From: Agrostemma githago
Taxonomy: Eukaryota; Streptophyta; Magnoliopsida; Caryophyllales; Caryophyllaceae
Length of the DNA: 64,000 nt
Assembly (NCBI GenBank): GCA_958450325.1
Contig: OY288243.1
Coordinates: forward strand, 67,626,606-67,690,605
Reading direction: 5' to 3'
Position 1 is the first letter of the stretch; each line of letters opens with the position of its first letter. Below the pieces are notes generated by a model. The model saw only the letters and a program-made list of their open reading frames with translations. It was not told the DNA's origin and made no database searches. The translations under genes were made by a program, and so were the position numbers. Positions 23,551-33,791 of this stretch are shown one piece after another.

Positions 23551-23768
23551 GGTAGGTTCTCATAAGGTCAACAACTTTTTTAAGTTAATAAGTTCTAGTG
23601 TTAAAGTTACACGAGATGAGTGATAAAGTTGCACTTTATCACTTGAAGTGATAAAAGTGCTGAATGTTATAGTTACATATCAATTTTGAACAGATGCAAC
23701 TTTATCGTATGTCATCTGTAACTTTAATATAGACTTAATTACATATGGTGAACTTATTTGATCTCTTC
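23551..23768. mobile_element. Palindromic MITE A, copy 1 (decayed right end)
   Basis: Begins GGTAGGTTCTCATAAGGTCA after a (GA)n tract and ends in a diverged inverse (GGTGAACTTATTTGATCTCT) before (TC)n. The interior shows GATAAAGTTGCACTTTATCACTTGAAGTGATAAA, described by its arms GTGATAAAGT. It lies in opposite orientation to copies 2 and 3. Confidence 0.8.
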
Positions 23769-23780
23769 TCTCTCTCTCTC

Positions 23781-23830
<50 letters not shown>

Positions 23831-23868
23831 CATACATACATACATATATATATATAGAGAGAGAGAGA

Positions 23869-24104
23869 GGTAGGTTCAAATAAGGTCAACAATTTTTTAA
23901 GTCTATATTAAAGTTATAGATGACATGCGATAAAGTTGCATTTGCTCAAAATTGATATGTAACTATAACATTCAACACTTTTATATCTTCAAGTGATAAA
24001 GTGCAATTTATCACTCATTTCGTGTAACTTTGAACACTTTTTGTGTAACTTTAAAACTGGAACTTAGGAACTTAAAAAAGTTGTTGACCTTATTTGAACC
24101 TACC
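23869..24104. mobile_element. Palindromic MITE A, copy 2
   Basis: Has 236 bp with near-perfect 24-bp terminal inverted repeats beginning GGTAGGTTCAAATAAGGTCA and ending with its complement. It lies between (GA)n and TATATA runs. The internal arms CACTTTTAT and ATAAAGTG around CTTCAAG extend the palindrome, so RNA from this piece folds into a long hairpin. Confidence 0.9.
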
Positions 24105-24115
24105 TTATATATATG

Positions 24116-25156
24116 GGTTATTTAACGACAATAATACCAACTATAGGACGTCTTCCCAAAATAATACCAATTTCAATAAATCTGAGAATAATACGTATTA
24201 TTGGAGTAGTTAAACCAGAATAGTATAAATGACTTTATAACCTGCTACATCAGGTCACCTAATTAATATTTAACCTGCTACTTATCCTCCATCCTCCTCC
24301 TTAGACCTAGATAACGGGCGAACCGAGTCGGGTTTGGTTCGGGTCAACTTCAGGTCGGGCCACTTTCGTGTTATAATAATCGGGTTGACTTTGGGTCAAG
24401 TCAGATAATTTCGGATCCGGGTCATTCTTGGGTTTGCTGTTTTCAACTTTGTTTTCTGAGATATCGACTCGTTTAATATAATAATAGTCGGGTCCTTTTC
24501 GGGTTAGCTCGGATTAATTCGGATTACGGGTCAAAATCAGGTCTTCAGTTCGGGTGTCGGGTCGAGTTCGGTTTGACTTATTCGTATCGGGTCAGTTTTG
24601 CCAGGTCAACTCCTCCTTACTTCTCTCCTTCATCCTCTCTCTCCATCACTAGCTTCATCCTTCTTCAATATTTTATATACGTTTTGTTTGGATTAACGTG
24701 TTGATTTCAGTGTAGGATTGTGTTATTAGCTAGATTTGGTGAGGTTGAAGGAAGAGAAAGACGGAGGATATTAATGACATTTAATGTTCCATACACTGAG
24801 TAAGTGAAAAAGAGTGAAGTAATATAAAATAAATTAAAAGCAAAAAAGAAAGGTGAATGCGTTCTACCAGTAGCTGGTCACCTATACTACTCCGGTTTAA
24901 CTACTCCAAAAAATATGTATTATTCTCATATTGATTAAAATTGGAATTATTTTCGGAAGACGCTCTATGGTTGATATTATTGTCGTTAAATAAAATTAAA
25001 GGTAAAAAAGGAAGGTAGATGGGTTCTACAGGTAACCGGTCATCTATACTACTCTGATTTAACTACTCCAATAATACGTATTATTCCCAGATTTATTAAA
25101 ATTGATATTATTTTGGGAAAACGCCCTATAGTTGGTATTATTATCGTTAAATAACC
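24116..25156. mobile_element. Element C with ~110-bp terminal inverted repeats
   Basis: Left end GGTTATTTAACGACAATAAT and right end the complement (GATAATAATACC, then AACC at 25156) can be followed inward for about 110 bp with roughly ten mismatches. It is bordered by TATATATAT on both sides. The right terminal unit of about 160 bp is present twice in tandem (about 24835-24995 and 25000-25156). The interior (24300-24600) is rich in GGGTC/GGTTCGGGT words. No coding capacity; the superfamily is uncertain (long TIRs suggest a Mutator-like origin, but there is no 9-bp duplication). Confidence 0.75.
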
Positions 25157-25959
25157 TTTTATATATATATATATAGATAGAAAAGGGATCAAGGGAGTTT
25201 GGTGAAAAGTGGGAAGTTGTGTTGTTGGCCCTTGATCTTGGGTTGAATGGATGGCTTAGATGGATGATGTGTAAAAAAAAGGGAAGAAGACAGCAAACTG
25301 ACAAGCAGTACTGGAGAGAGGGAAGCAACCCTCCCCTTAATCACACTTCGCAGCAGTGGAGAGAGGGGAGCATCATCTTCTCAATCAAACTCTCCCTTCT
25401 TCATTACTTCCCTCCTCTCCTTTTCAATTCATTTCCCTAATTCAATTCATCTCTCCCTAACAAAACTCCATCAAATAAGCTCCATTAATAACTCCGACCA
25501 TACTCCGTCAACAACTCCGATCATACTCCGTTTTTAACACAACGTGACGGATAATTATACCAAGGTATGTTTATGCATAAACTTTGATCATCTTCATTTT
25601 TTTAGCTTCTTCTTCATCCTCATCTTCATCTTCGATCATCTTCATCTTCTTCAAACTTCTTTTTATTTTTCATATGTTCTTTTTTTGGTATTTATAAAAT
25701 TATTCATCTTCATTATCTAAAAAAAAGAACAACTTCATCTTTAAGATGAAGTTTGAAGATGAAGTTGTTCTTTTTTTGTGGGATGAATGAAGGTTGAAGA
25801 TGAAGATGAAGATGAACAAGTTATTTAGTGCGTAATGTTTTTGCAGAATTGCAAAGGCACACTCATTATGCTGTATAGTCACACTCATTATATTGTAGAA
25901 TCACGCAGCTGTACACTCATTGTAGTCACATATTCAGTTGTATAGTTATACTCATTATG
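25157..25959. other. Unassigned insert between TA arrays
   Basis: Begins after a (TA)8 run with AGGGATCAAGGGAGTTTGG. It contains CTTCATCTTC runs and a direct array of CACTCATTATGCTGTATAGT words around 25860-25990. No gene; the frames at 25059-25328 and 25219-25440 are low-complexity. Confidence 0.5.
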
Positions 25960-26372
25960 CTGTATAGTCACACTCGCTATGTTCTAGAATCACGCAGCTG
26001 TAGAATACCTTGGGATTAAGGTATCATTCGTTGAATCATCTTCATCTTCATGCTTGTTTTATTTTTCATACTTTTTTTTGTATTTATAAAATTATTCATC
26101 TTCATTATCCAAAAAAAAATGAAGGTTGAATATGGATGAATGGATGTTGAATATTTAATGAATGTTTAGATATTTTCATTTTTTTAAAGTCATAGTCGTT
26201 CATTCATGTATATATATTCAACTTTCGTTTTTTTGTGGATAGTGAAGATGAATAATTTTATAAATACAAAAAAAAGGTATGAAAAATAAAACAAACATGA
26301 AAATGAAGATGGTTAAACGCATGATACCCTAATCCCAAGGTATTCTACAGCTGCGTGATTCTACAACATAAT
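25960..26372. repeat. Foldback (large inverted repeat)
   Basis: The left arm starts near TAGAATCACGCAGCTGTAGA (25985) and runs through ACCTTGGGATTAAGGTATCA and TTTGTATTTATAAAATTATTCATC. The right arm repeats these in inverse order up to CAGCTGCGTGATTCTA (about 26346-26363). Arms are about 130-150 bp, with a loop of about 110 bp centred near 26170. CACACTCATTATG words flank the left side and their complement CATAATGAGTGTG the right, extending the pairing. Confidence 0.85.
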
Positions 26373-26512
26373 GAGTGTGACTATGCAACATACTGAGTGT
26401 GACTGTACAACTTAAAGTGTGTGACTATACAACTTAAAGTGTGTGACTTTTTTCAGGTATTTTTTATCTACGTTCAAGTTTCCAGGTTCATTAAAGTGTG
26501 TGACTTCTTGTT

Positions 26513-26515
<3 letters not shown>

Positions 26516-26584
<69 letters not shown>
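26516..26584. repeat. (TA)n microsatellite, about 34 repeats
   Basis: A perfect TA run. It generates the artificial IYIYIY frames on both strands. Other TA runs in this CACTA (about 22028, 23512, 23790, 25158, 27144, 29600) each border an inserted element. Confidence 0.97.
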
Positions 26585-26587
<3 letters not shown>

Positions 26588-26734
26588 CGATTTTGTTCAA
26601 ATTTTAGAGAATTAATAAATAGTTGAAGGTAATTAGATATACGAACGAATTTGTATTACAACTTTAACTCTAAGTTCCATGAGTTAAGACTGGAAAACAC
26701 AAACAAGAGATTAATATAAATCGCAACAAACCCG

Positions 26735-26959
26735 AAACCATCGAAGAATAAACTCTAGGAACGGAGAACCTTCGATAAGGTCAGTCAATGCCTCAATTAA
26801 CCTTTGCAAGTATCTGAAAGGGATTGCCGAGACAATTGCTATTACATCGGCAGGATTTACGGAAAGAATGCACTTTTTAATGAGGGAGTCCTCATTTAGC
26901 CTAAGGCTAAGAATAAGGGCTCTAATCGATTGGTCTTCATAAAGTGCTGCATTAACAAC
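26735..26959 (-). pseudogene. PWP2: PWP2 fragment, internal exon
   Basis: After the acceptor ATACATTTCAG the minus strand reads VNAALYEDQSIRALILSLRL, then NEDSLIKKCILSVNPAD, then PFRYLQRLIEALTDLIEGS and PFLEFILRW. This is the region just after the WD40 repeats of PWP2 and is open throughout. The match fades after FILRW, where the next intron of the host gene is expected. It fits in order between the fragments at 29733-30075 and 21734-21904. Confidence 0.9.
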
Positions 26960-27142
26960 CTGAAATGTATAAGATGTTGAACAAAGAAGATTAGGATATC
27001 AGATTTAGAAATTATATCAAGTAATTGGACATGGAAGTACAGAGCACAAAATTGTGAGAAAATCTTAGAATTGAACAAATCACGGTTAAAACAACCCTGG
27101 CAAACCATAGCAAAGCAATTCTGAAATAACTACCAAGCAATG

Positions 27143-27184
<42 letters not shown>

Positions 27185-27185
<1 letters not shown>

Positions 27186-29582
27186 AGTGGGATCAGGTGA
27201 GTCCACTTATATATTTTGAGTCCGTGAGTCCCCATATTAGCCCTTGATTCAATGTTAGATTAATGGACAAGATTTGATCTCATAATTAAGGAAATAACTA
27301 TAATATCTATCAAAATATATTTTCTTTCTCTCACTTCCTTAATTATCTCAGTACAAATTCTCTCTCTCCTAACAAATTTTTAATTGCCTCTTTCTCTCAC
27401 TCAACAAGTTTATTTAAAATTAAGTTTTTTTTCATCTTCAGCAAAAAATCACCCGTTCCCTACTACCATTGTACATATGTTACTATGTTACTGCCATAAT
27501 CCATAAACTATGTTACTGTAACTCATACGATGTGTTACTCTAATTCATGAACCGTGTTACTTTAACTCAAAATCTGTTACGTTACATAGTCTCTTGCAAA
27601 AACTGTTACTCTAACTCATACAATGTGTTACTTTAATTCATGAACTGTGTTACTTTAACTCATAAAATCTGTTACGTTGCATAGTAGTCTCTTGCAAAAA
27701 CAGGAGTTCCAATTAACAAAAAGAATAATGTTTGTTTTTATTAAGATACTCCAAAACAAAAAGTGGTACAAGATTCCAACTAAATCAACTTCATTACAAT
27801 TCCAGTGTTTCACACTTGTTACTCATAATCTGTGTTACTGTAACTCATTAAGTATGTTACTCTAACGAATAATGTAGGCTACTCTAACAATATAATGTCA
27901 TACTTATAATTCTGCTTCTTCTTCATCCTTCTCGTCCTCTCCGTCTTCTTCCTTTTCTTCTTCTTCTTCTTCATCATCTCAGAAGCTTTCTCACCACCGC
28001 ACAATGGAGGAAACTCTCGCCCACATCCCTACATCATTCATGTGCTTTTGCGTCTACTGAAAAATAATAACAGTGCCAATAAACGTGAAGGAAAAAAACA
28101 ATCAAAACTTGAAATATGGATTAAAGTAACATATAAGAAGAATTAATGTAACAGATGAAGTGCATTGAAGTAACATTGGATTAAATTAACAGAGGATGCT
28201 TATACACCATGTATAAAGTAACAAAGGTCAGACATTAAAGTAACAGATAGTGTGAATTAAAGTAACAAATAATGTTCATCAAAATAACAGCAGATATAGG
28301 TTAGTGCAAAAAATTCATATAATGACCAAAAATGAGAGTATGACGCAGTATCTTACTCTTTGATATTGTTTCCTATTTTGAAGTCATCACGTCCCATAAT
28401 TATAGGATGCAATATCTTTCTTTTTTTTCTTTTTTTATATGGCGTTACTCTTTGATATTGTTTCCTATTTTGGTGGCAATCACGTCCCATTATTATAGGA
28501 AACAATATCTTTTATTTATTTTTATTTTTTTAATATGGCGGTTTCCTTTATCCTTACGACACTACAATGCACTACAATAACTGATGAAAAGCACTAAAGT
28601 AACGACTGGAGTGTATTAAAGTAACACGACATATAAAGTAACAGATGGTAGACATTAAAGTAACAGATGCTATACCCTAAAGTAACGCAGTATATGAACT
28701 ACAATAACTCAATATATTGTGTGCGCGCAAATTTCATATGATGAATATGCAGTTCAACATAGAAAATTAGAAACTACTAATTCAGTATCATATAACACCA
28801 GATATATTTCATTCACGTATTAAATCAGTATATTTCTCTGATGGGGGCGTCACTCTTTAAATTTGTTACCTATTTTGTAGGCAATCACGTTCCACTATTA
28901 TAGGAAACAATATATATATATATATATATTTTAATATGGCAGTTTCATATATCCCTACTACACTCTGATGCGATAAAATAACAGATGTTAATCACTAAAG
29001 TAACGACTTCAATGAGTTAAAGTAACAGATCATAAAATTAACAGATGACTCTCATGGCCTTTTCAAATTGATGAATATGCAGTTCAACGTAGAAAAGAAG
29101 AAACTAATAATTGAGTATCATCTTAATGACTCTCATGGCCTTTTCGTATAAACTACGATTCATATACTCACCGTTTGCGTGTTGTACGATTTGCATATCA
29201 ACCATTTGATTGAAAAGTTGTAGCCGAAATGATCGAACGTAGAATGTAGCAGCGCGAAGAAGACGATGAATGACTGAATGCGGTCTTGTTTGTATCGTTT
29301 TGAAGTAAATGGCAGCGGCGAGAATAAGAATAATGAACCAGAGAATGAATGAGAGAACGATGAAAGCGAGAGTGAAGCGACAGAGTGATGAATGAGAGAA
29401 TGAATGAATGAATGAGGATGATACGTTACACTAATATATTCTCCTTCCTATTTTGTGGGAATCAGTATCTTCTCTCCTTTTTTTTTATTAGTGATTGATC
29501 TCGTCCCTTCATCCATCTCCCATCCAAAGGATGGGATGAGGACTTAGGGACTCAATACTTATAAGTGACTCATTAGAACTCA

Positions 29583-29583
<1 letters not shown>
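27185..29583. mobile_element. MITE-like element B, copy 2
   Basis: Follows a (TA)n run at 27144-27181. It starts AAGTGGGATCAGGTGAGTCC and ends with the inverse around GACTTAGGGACTCAATACTT...AGTGACTCATTAGAACTCAT, next to (CT)n(TA)n. It shares with copy 1 the ends and the dispersed GTTACTTTAACTCAT array (27480-27860), plus a mirrored set (ATTAAAGTAACAGAT words, 28130-29040). It is longer (about 2.4 kb) because of extra central sequence, including three near-copies of a block with TATTGTTTCCTATTTT and CACGTCCCATTATTATAGG at about 28365, 28455 and 28870. No transposase seen. Confidence 0.72.
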
Positions 29584-29615
<32 letters not shown>

Positions 29616-29732
29616 GAACCAGGTTAATTCTGAATATGGAAGTATCAAACAGAAAGCGTATAGGTATAGCCACGTGACAACAATCAAAAACACAATCACT
29701 GCAAGATAGGATTATGATAATACTAAACCTAC

Positions 29733-30075
29733 CTCTGGTGTAACATTTATATCAAGATCTGTTGGATCGAAACAAATGATTTATCCACAGAATAAACTAA
29801 TACTCCCTCTGTGGTCGGAGCAGAAAAGCTTTGCCCAGTAGGTGCAATTCGAAGGCACGTTGTCCGAATAATAGGCCTTCCCCGGTTCGCCACAGCCCCC
29901 GGTAAATCCATTCCCAATTTACTCCGGGTTTGTTTGTCAGTTCTTCCTCCGCGTCACTATCGTCATCATCAATCAAATTCAACGGACCAGCTTCTGTCAT
30001 ATTTTTTGAATTTAACTTATGTAGGACCCCATCAAGTGAAAGATTGTGGGTTATTTGAAACCTTCGAAGCAACAC
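29733..30075 (-). pseudogene. PWP2: PWP2 fragment, exon with end of WD40 region
   Basis: Acceptor GGCTTAG, then VLLRRFQITHNLSLDGV, NMTEAGPLNLIDDDDSDAEE, then after a 1-nt frameshift LGMDLPGAVANRGRPIIRT, CLRIAPTGQSF and TTEGVLVYSVDKSF; after a second 1-nt deletion, DPTDLDINVTPE and a GTAGGT donor at 29732. These are hallmark segments of PWP2 including the acidic insert. The splice sites correspond to real exon boundaries, so the copy came from genomic DNA, not from mRNA. Two frameshifts disable it. Confidence 0.92.
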
Positions 30076-30350
30076 CTAAGCCACACAAAATAACAAAGAT
30101 TTTATCACATAAGTGAAATCCAAGAATTAGTCACCTTCAATATCACACAATAATTGTAATCTGCTTTTACACAAATGATTTCCAGTGCATTGATAAAATA
30201 ATGGAATTATGAATCAGTTCCACAGTGATTATCCTACATTGATAGAGTCAGTAACAAACCTGCTCAGCAATATCATACATACAAATAAACCTACTCAGCA
30301 GTATCATACATATAAATAATCTGTTCCATGGTGATTATCCTACATACATT

Positions 30351-30492
30351 GATAGATCTCAAGTTGTAAAGGAGGAAGCTCAAGTAAAACACAAATCTGT
30401 ACTAGTAAACTATGTGCTTCATTGAAATCTACAAGCACAAAGCTTTCCAGATCTTTACCACCATGCTCAAGGAGAAATCGCTCAATAACTAC
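30351..30492 (-). other. Short open segment, unidentified
   Basis: The minus strand reads VIERFLLEHGGKDLESFVLV, then DFNEAHSLLVQICVLLELPP and stops. Composition looks like real protein (balanced, amphipathic Leu spacing), unlike its AT-rich surroundings. It lies between the RPT2 and PWP2 fragments and could be another captured exon. I do not recognise it. Confidence 0.3.
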
Positions 30493-30736
30493 TAAAATAG
30501 AAAATTTAAATTAAAACATATGAACACCTCAACCCTAACCCAGATAAAATCAATTTCAATCTCTAACAAAATTGATCAGATTAACATCTACGGCCACAAA
30601 CTTATAGAATTATTGGACATACACTTCAATCAAAATCCAGAAAACCCTAACCCTAACAAAATCGATCTCAATCTATACCAAAATCGATAATCCACAACTC
30701 ACAAAATTCCGAAACTGAAACGAATCATTTATTTAC

Positions 30737-31189
30737 CTTATTCTGCATAAGAATAGAACAACCAGGTTCAAGCTGATCCTTATCAACAAACTCAAAATAC
30801 TAACATAATACTCTGGTCCAACCGACGACAAAACAATCGCATGATTCTCATCAATCAACTCTTCCAAATTCCCCACACTCATCGGCTAACCGCGCAAATC
30901 ATCAACCTTAGATCGGTCCTCCTCGGTTTTCTCTTCCTGAGGTTCGAGTCGCTCTTGGTTCGCAACAAATTCCTCCTCCATCAAAAGATAATCCTTGATC
31001 CGCTCGAGCTCGAGCTTGAGAAGTCGGGAGCCGGGCCGCAGCTTTCGGTCCTTGTTTGCGGCGTTGTTTTCGGCCGACTCGGGCCGGAGGAGCCACCGGT
31101 TCGAATTTCTTGTCTTTTTTAGAGTCATTCGGTTTGCGGTCGCCGGGTAGACCACCTTCCCGGTTCAAACTGCAGGCGTTTTGGCCAAT
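30737..31189 (-). pseudogene. RPT2: RPT2 (26S proteasome regulatory ATPase) first exon fragment
   Basis: The minus strand reads NREGGLPGDRKP, KKDKKFEPVAPPARVGRKQR, then LERIKDYLLMEEEFVANQER, PQEEKTEEDRSKVDDLRG, then MSVGNLEELIDENHAIV, SSVGPEYYVSIL and DKDQLEPGCSILMQNK before a GTAAAT donor (30731-30736). This is the N-terminal exon of the 19S base ATPase RPT2 (regulatory subunit 4), before the AAA+ domain. The start codon position carries ATT (31187-31189), the segment after AARLP has lost about 10 codons, there is a TAG after LRG and a 1-nt deletion in the SILSF region. No AAA+ exon follows, so it is a dead captured exon. Confidence 0.93.
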
Positions 31190-31439
31190 CGATTTAGGGT
31201 TGGAGATCGATGATTGGGAGTAGAAAGGGGGCAAAAGTGAAGGGAGTGTTGTGTGATTATGTGAATATATATGGTGGGTTTTATTAACTGAAATCGATCA
31301 AAAATCTGAAATAAAGCATTGATACCCTAAATATTCAAATACATCAACACACGAGATATTGGAAGCATAAGTAAAGAAAGAAATATCAGCAGACGAGATA
31401 AGTCGATTTTTTAATACCCTAAATATTAAAATACATAAA

Positions 31440-31654
31440 CAAATATGCCCTACATCTATTCATATATTATAGACATAGGTTTTACTTTGACCTATGTCTA
31501 TAATTTATAGACATGGGTTTTAATTTTGACCAATGTATATTCTCTTTTATATACATAGGTTTTCTAAATAACCCATGTCTATTAAAAATAGATGTGGGTT
31601 TTTATTTTAACCTATGTCTATTAGGTCATGTCTATAACTAATTTTGTAGTAGTG
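31440..31654. repeat. CACTA right subterminal repeat array
   Basis: Same AGACATAGGT / ACCYATGTCT words as the left end, in both orientations, leading into the terminal TTTTGTAGTAGTG. The two arrays are inverse counterparts and confirm the element ends. Confidence 0.9.
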
Positions 31655-31657
31655 CTG

Positions 31658-32010
31658 ATGTGGCAAATGATGTTGTTTTGTAGGAATTTGACTAGTTGTT
31701 TGGAGGTAAGTACTATGTAGGATGCTGCTTCTACCCATTTGGTAAAGTAATCAACGACCACTAGTATGAAACAGTGTCCGCCAGTTCCTGGTGGGTGAAC
31801 TTTCCCTATGATGCCTATTCTCCAGGTGGAGAAGGGACAGGGTGATGTTGTGGTGTGGAGTGGGTATGGTGGTATGTGTTGGACGTTGGCAAATATTTAA
31901 TAGTTGTGACAGTGACGGACGTAACCTAGCCTCATTATTTTACGGGCTAGTGCGTGTGCACTCATGTGGGATCCGCATTCCCTGTCATGTATTTCTTCCA
32001 TGTCTCTTTT
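31658..32010 (-). pseudogene. Tat integrase, N-terminal part
   Basis: The minus strand shows the zinc-binding-like segment HMSAHALARKIMRLGY (with a stop after HCHNY) and the start of the catalytic core PFSTWRIGIIGKVHPPG followed by FILVVVDYFTKWVEAASY. The normal first Asp position (WGIDxIG) reads WRIGIIG, i.e. lost. The core continues on the other side of the CACTA at 20348; the stretch with the second catalytic Asp is missing at the junction, so a deletion preceded or accompanied insertion. Confidence 0.85.
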
Positions 32011-32334
32011 GGATTGGGCTTTGTCTATGCACCTAAGAAGTATTCCTTGAAGTGGGGTTCATTTCTATAGTAGTCATTGGTTTAGGACATAGTGAGTGGC
32101 GTGCATTCTTAAGGCTCGTTTGTTTTTGGTGTTTATAGTGGGTGGGTATGATCCATTGGTATTGAAGTCTAGGATCGTTTTCTACCAGGGTTCTTCGGAG
32201 GTATCATTGGTTTCGATGTTGTGGATGTAGACTGGATGTTCACTTCTCTCCACACAGATGTGCATGGAGAAGAGGTTATCAGACATGTTTATTAGTGAGG
32301 CTAGTTTGGATAGTGCATCCGCAAATTGATTTTC

Positions 32335-32720
32335 CTAATGTGGGATGTGTATAAAGTTGATTTCGGTGAATTCTCGGTAGATTGTTTCGATTTCGGTTCC
32401 GTATGGATCTAGGATTTCGCTATTAACCTTCCAAATGTCGGTGGCTTGGTTGAATACTAGAGACGAATCTCCATGGACCCTAAGGTTCTTAATTCCTAGG
32501 GTTAGTGCGGCTCGTAGCCCTATTAGACAGTCCTCATACTCGACCGCGTTGTTGGTTATCGGGAAGTCTAGTTTGACGTATATGGGTGTATGGTCACCTT
32601 GTGGGGAAATTAAAAGGATTCCTACACCGTAGCCTCTCATGCTCGAGGCGTCATCGAAGTATATGTCCCATGACTCATCGAAGTGTTGGTTGAGTGTGTT
32701 TCCACTATTGGGTTCTTGGC
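32335..32720 (-). pseudogene. Tat RNase H domain
   Basis: Reads WDIYFDDASSMRGYGVGILL, then PIYVKLDFPITNNAVEYEDC, LIGLRAALTLGIKNLRVHGD, SSLVFNQATDIWKV. The YFDDAS, E and GDSxLV positions of a ribonuclease H fold are present. This archaeal-like RNase H between RT and integrase is typical of Tat elements. The Met inside the sequence is not a real start. The domain is intact over about 120 residues but separated from RT, which is absent. Confidence 0.88.
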
Positions 32721-33070
32721 TAGGAAGTTGGTTATGGGTTGGGTTGAGTGCTAGGATGATTGTTATTTGTGATCCCAGTTAGGGTGAAATAAGGTGGGCT
32801 GTTAGTTGTAGCCCTTATGTTCGAGGTTCGTTTGATTGCTATCGATAATGGCATAGTATCGAATCGTAAACACAAAGTGTATGTTTTAAATCAAGCGATT
32901 GTCAAGGCGTGTAGAAAAGAAAAGTTTTTTTCTTTTTTCTTCTTTTTTTATTGATAATATTATAAGGAGAACGTGTCCGAAACATGACTCTTGGGGAGGC
33001 AGGGACAGATCCCCTGTACCTCCGACTCAATGCATAAGGAAATAATACTATTTTTTATTAAGTCTTGACC

Positions 33071-33560
33071 CTAAGACGAGATAGACTCTGACTCGAACAC
33101 GGGTTCACTTGTTTTGGCGGGTGCCCACACGTTTTTGTATTCTGGGTACGTTCTGAATTTCTCCTCTTGGATAAGGTACTGGACTTGTTGTCGGAATTCG
33201 TGGCATTCACTAATGTCATGCCCTCGACCCCGGTGATACCGACACCACTTTCTACCATTCCAGTGTGCTGGTCTTTTGTTTACAGGTGGATTGGGTGTCG
33301 GGGCCAAGAGGTATAGGAGCCCGTCGGCTGTTAGCATGCTTAAGGCTTGATCATGGGATAACCCAAAGTGTTCGAGGAGGCGAAGGCTCCCTTTTTCAAA
33401 ATTGTTTGTGAGAAGGTGCGTGTGCTTTTTCGTTAGTAGTAGCATTTTCACGGCTCCCGTGTTTAGTAACCCTTGTATTTTGTCTTTTAGGAGTGTGCAA
33501 TTTTCTGTATCGTGGTCATTACCCCTATGATAGTGACAGTACTTGTCTTTAGACCAATGA
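33071..33560 (-). pseudogene. Tat gag C-terminal region with two CxxH-type motifs
   Basis: The minus strand reads RSRHWSKDKYCHYHRGNDHD, TENCTLLKDKIQGLL, then after a frame change KHTHLLTNNFEKGSLRLLEH, and a second motif KWCRYHRGRGHDISECHEFR followed by QQVQYLIQEEKF. The paired CxYHRxxxHDxxxC motifs are found in gag of Tat and related gypsy elements. Sequence on the 3' side of the gag (32740-33060) is not recognisable as protease or RT. Confidence 0.82.
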
Positions 33561-33791
33561 CGAGACCTATGGTTTACCGGGGGGGTCTGCCATCGGGCCT
33601 ATGGGTCGCAAGAGACGAAGGGATGTTAACCTTCATAGCGAGGATGCATAGCTAACCCCGATTCGAGTATGCCTCTTTTTCGGAGCTAAGGTTTTGGGTG
33701 AGCCTATGTTGCTTTCCCTAATAGACCCGTTGCAATCCGATGTAGGTGGTTCAGAAAGTTCCTCGATGTTCTCCTCGATACGAGCTATTCT

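Larger units (their letters stand above)
20352..31654 (-). mobile_element. Large non-autonomous CACTA carrying host gene fragments
   Basis: Termini are CACTACTACAAAA at 20352 and TTTTGTAGTAGTG ending at 31654. The 3-bp target duplication is CTG (20349-20351 and 31655-31657). Subterminal arrays occupy both ends. No TNPD or TNPA transposase is readable in 11,303 bp. The cargo on the minus strand, from right to left, is an RPT2 first exon (31189-30737), three PWP2 exons (30075-29733, 26959-26735, 21904-21734) and an unidentified exon (21057-20778). Between them are several MITE-like elements in TA microsatellites. All cargo lies in one orientation, so a transcript entering from the right end could give a chimeric RNA. 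It sits in the integrase of the Tat relic. Confidence 0.95.
18428..33786 (-). mobile_element. Tat-lineage Ty3/gypsy relic, split by CACTA
   Basis: Minus-strand pieces in correct order are gag (33560-33071), RNase H (32720-32335) and integrase (about 32010-31658 and 20348-19696). A tandem-repeat 3' region (19145-19425) and an antisense PMD-like frame follow. Protease and reverse transcriptase are missing between 33070 and 32720, and no LTR is recognised on either side. The RNase H and the KPNWAGPYLVKK integrase tail are typical of the Tat/Ogre group. The 11.3-kb CACTA lies in the integrase. Confidence 0.75.

Noticed and set aside
25861..26000. CRISPR-like array of CACTCATTATG words
   Set aside because: Irregular spacing, no unique spacers, plant TE context; simple internal repeats.
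26412..26615. Open frames with IYIYIY on both strands
   Set aside because: Pure product of the (TA)n microsatellite.
20352..31654. Autonomous CACTA with TNPD transposase
   Set aside because: No long frame and no transposase motif anywhere in the 11.3 kb; all longer coding matches are host-gene fragments.
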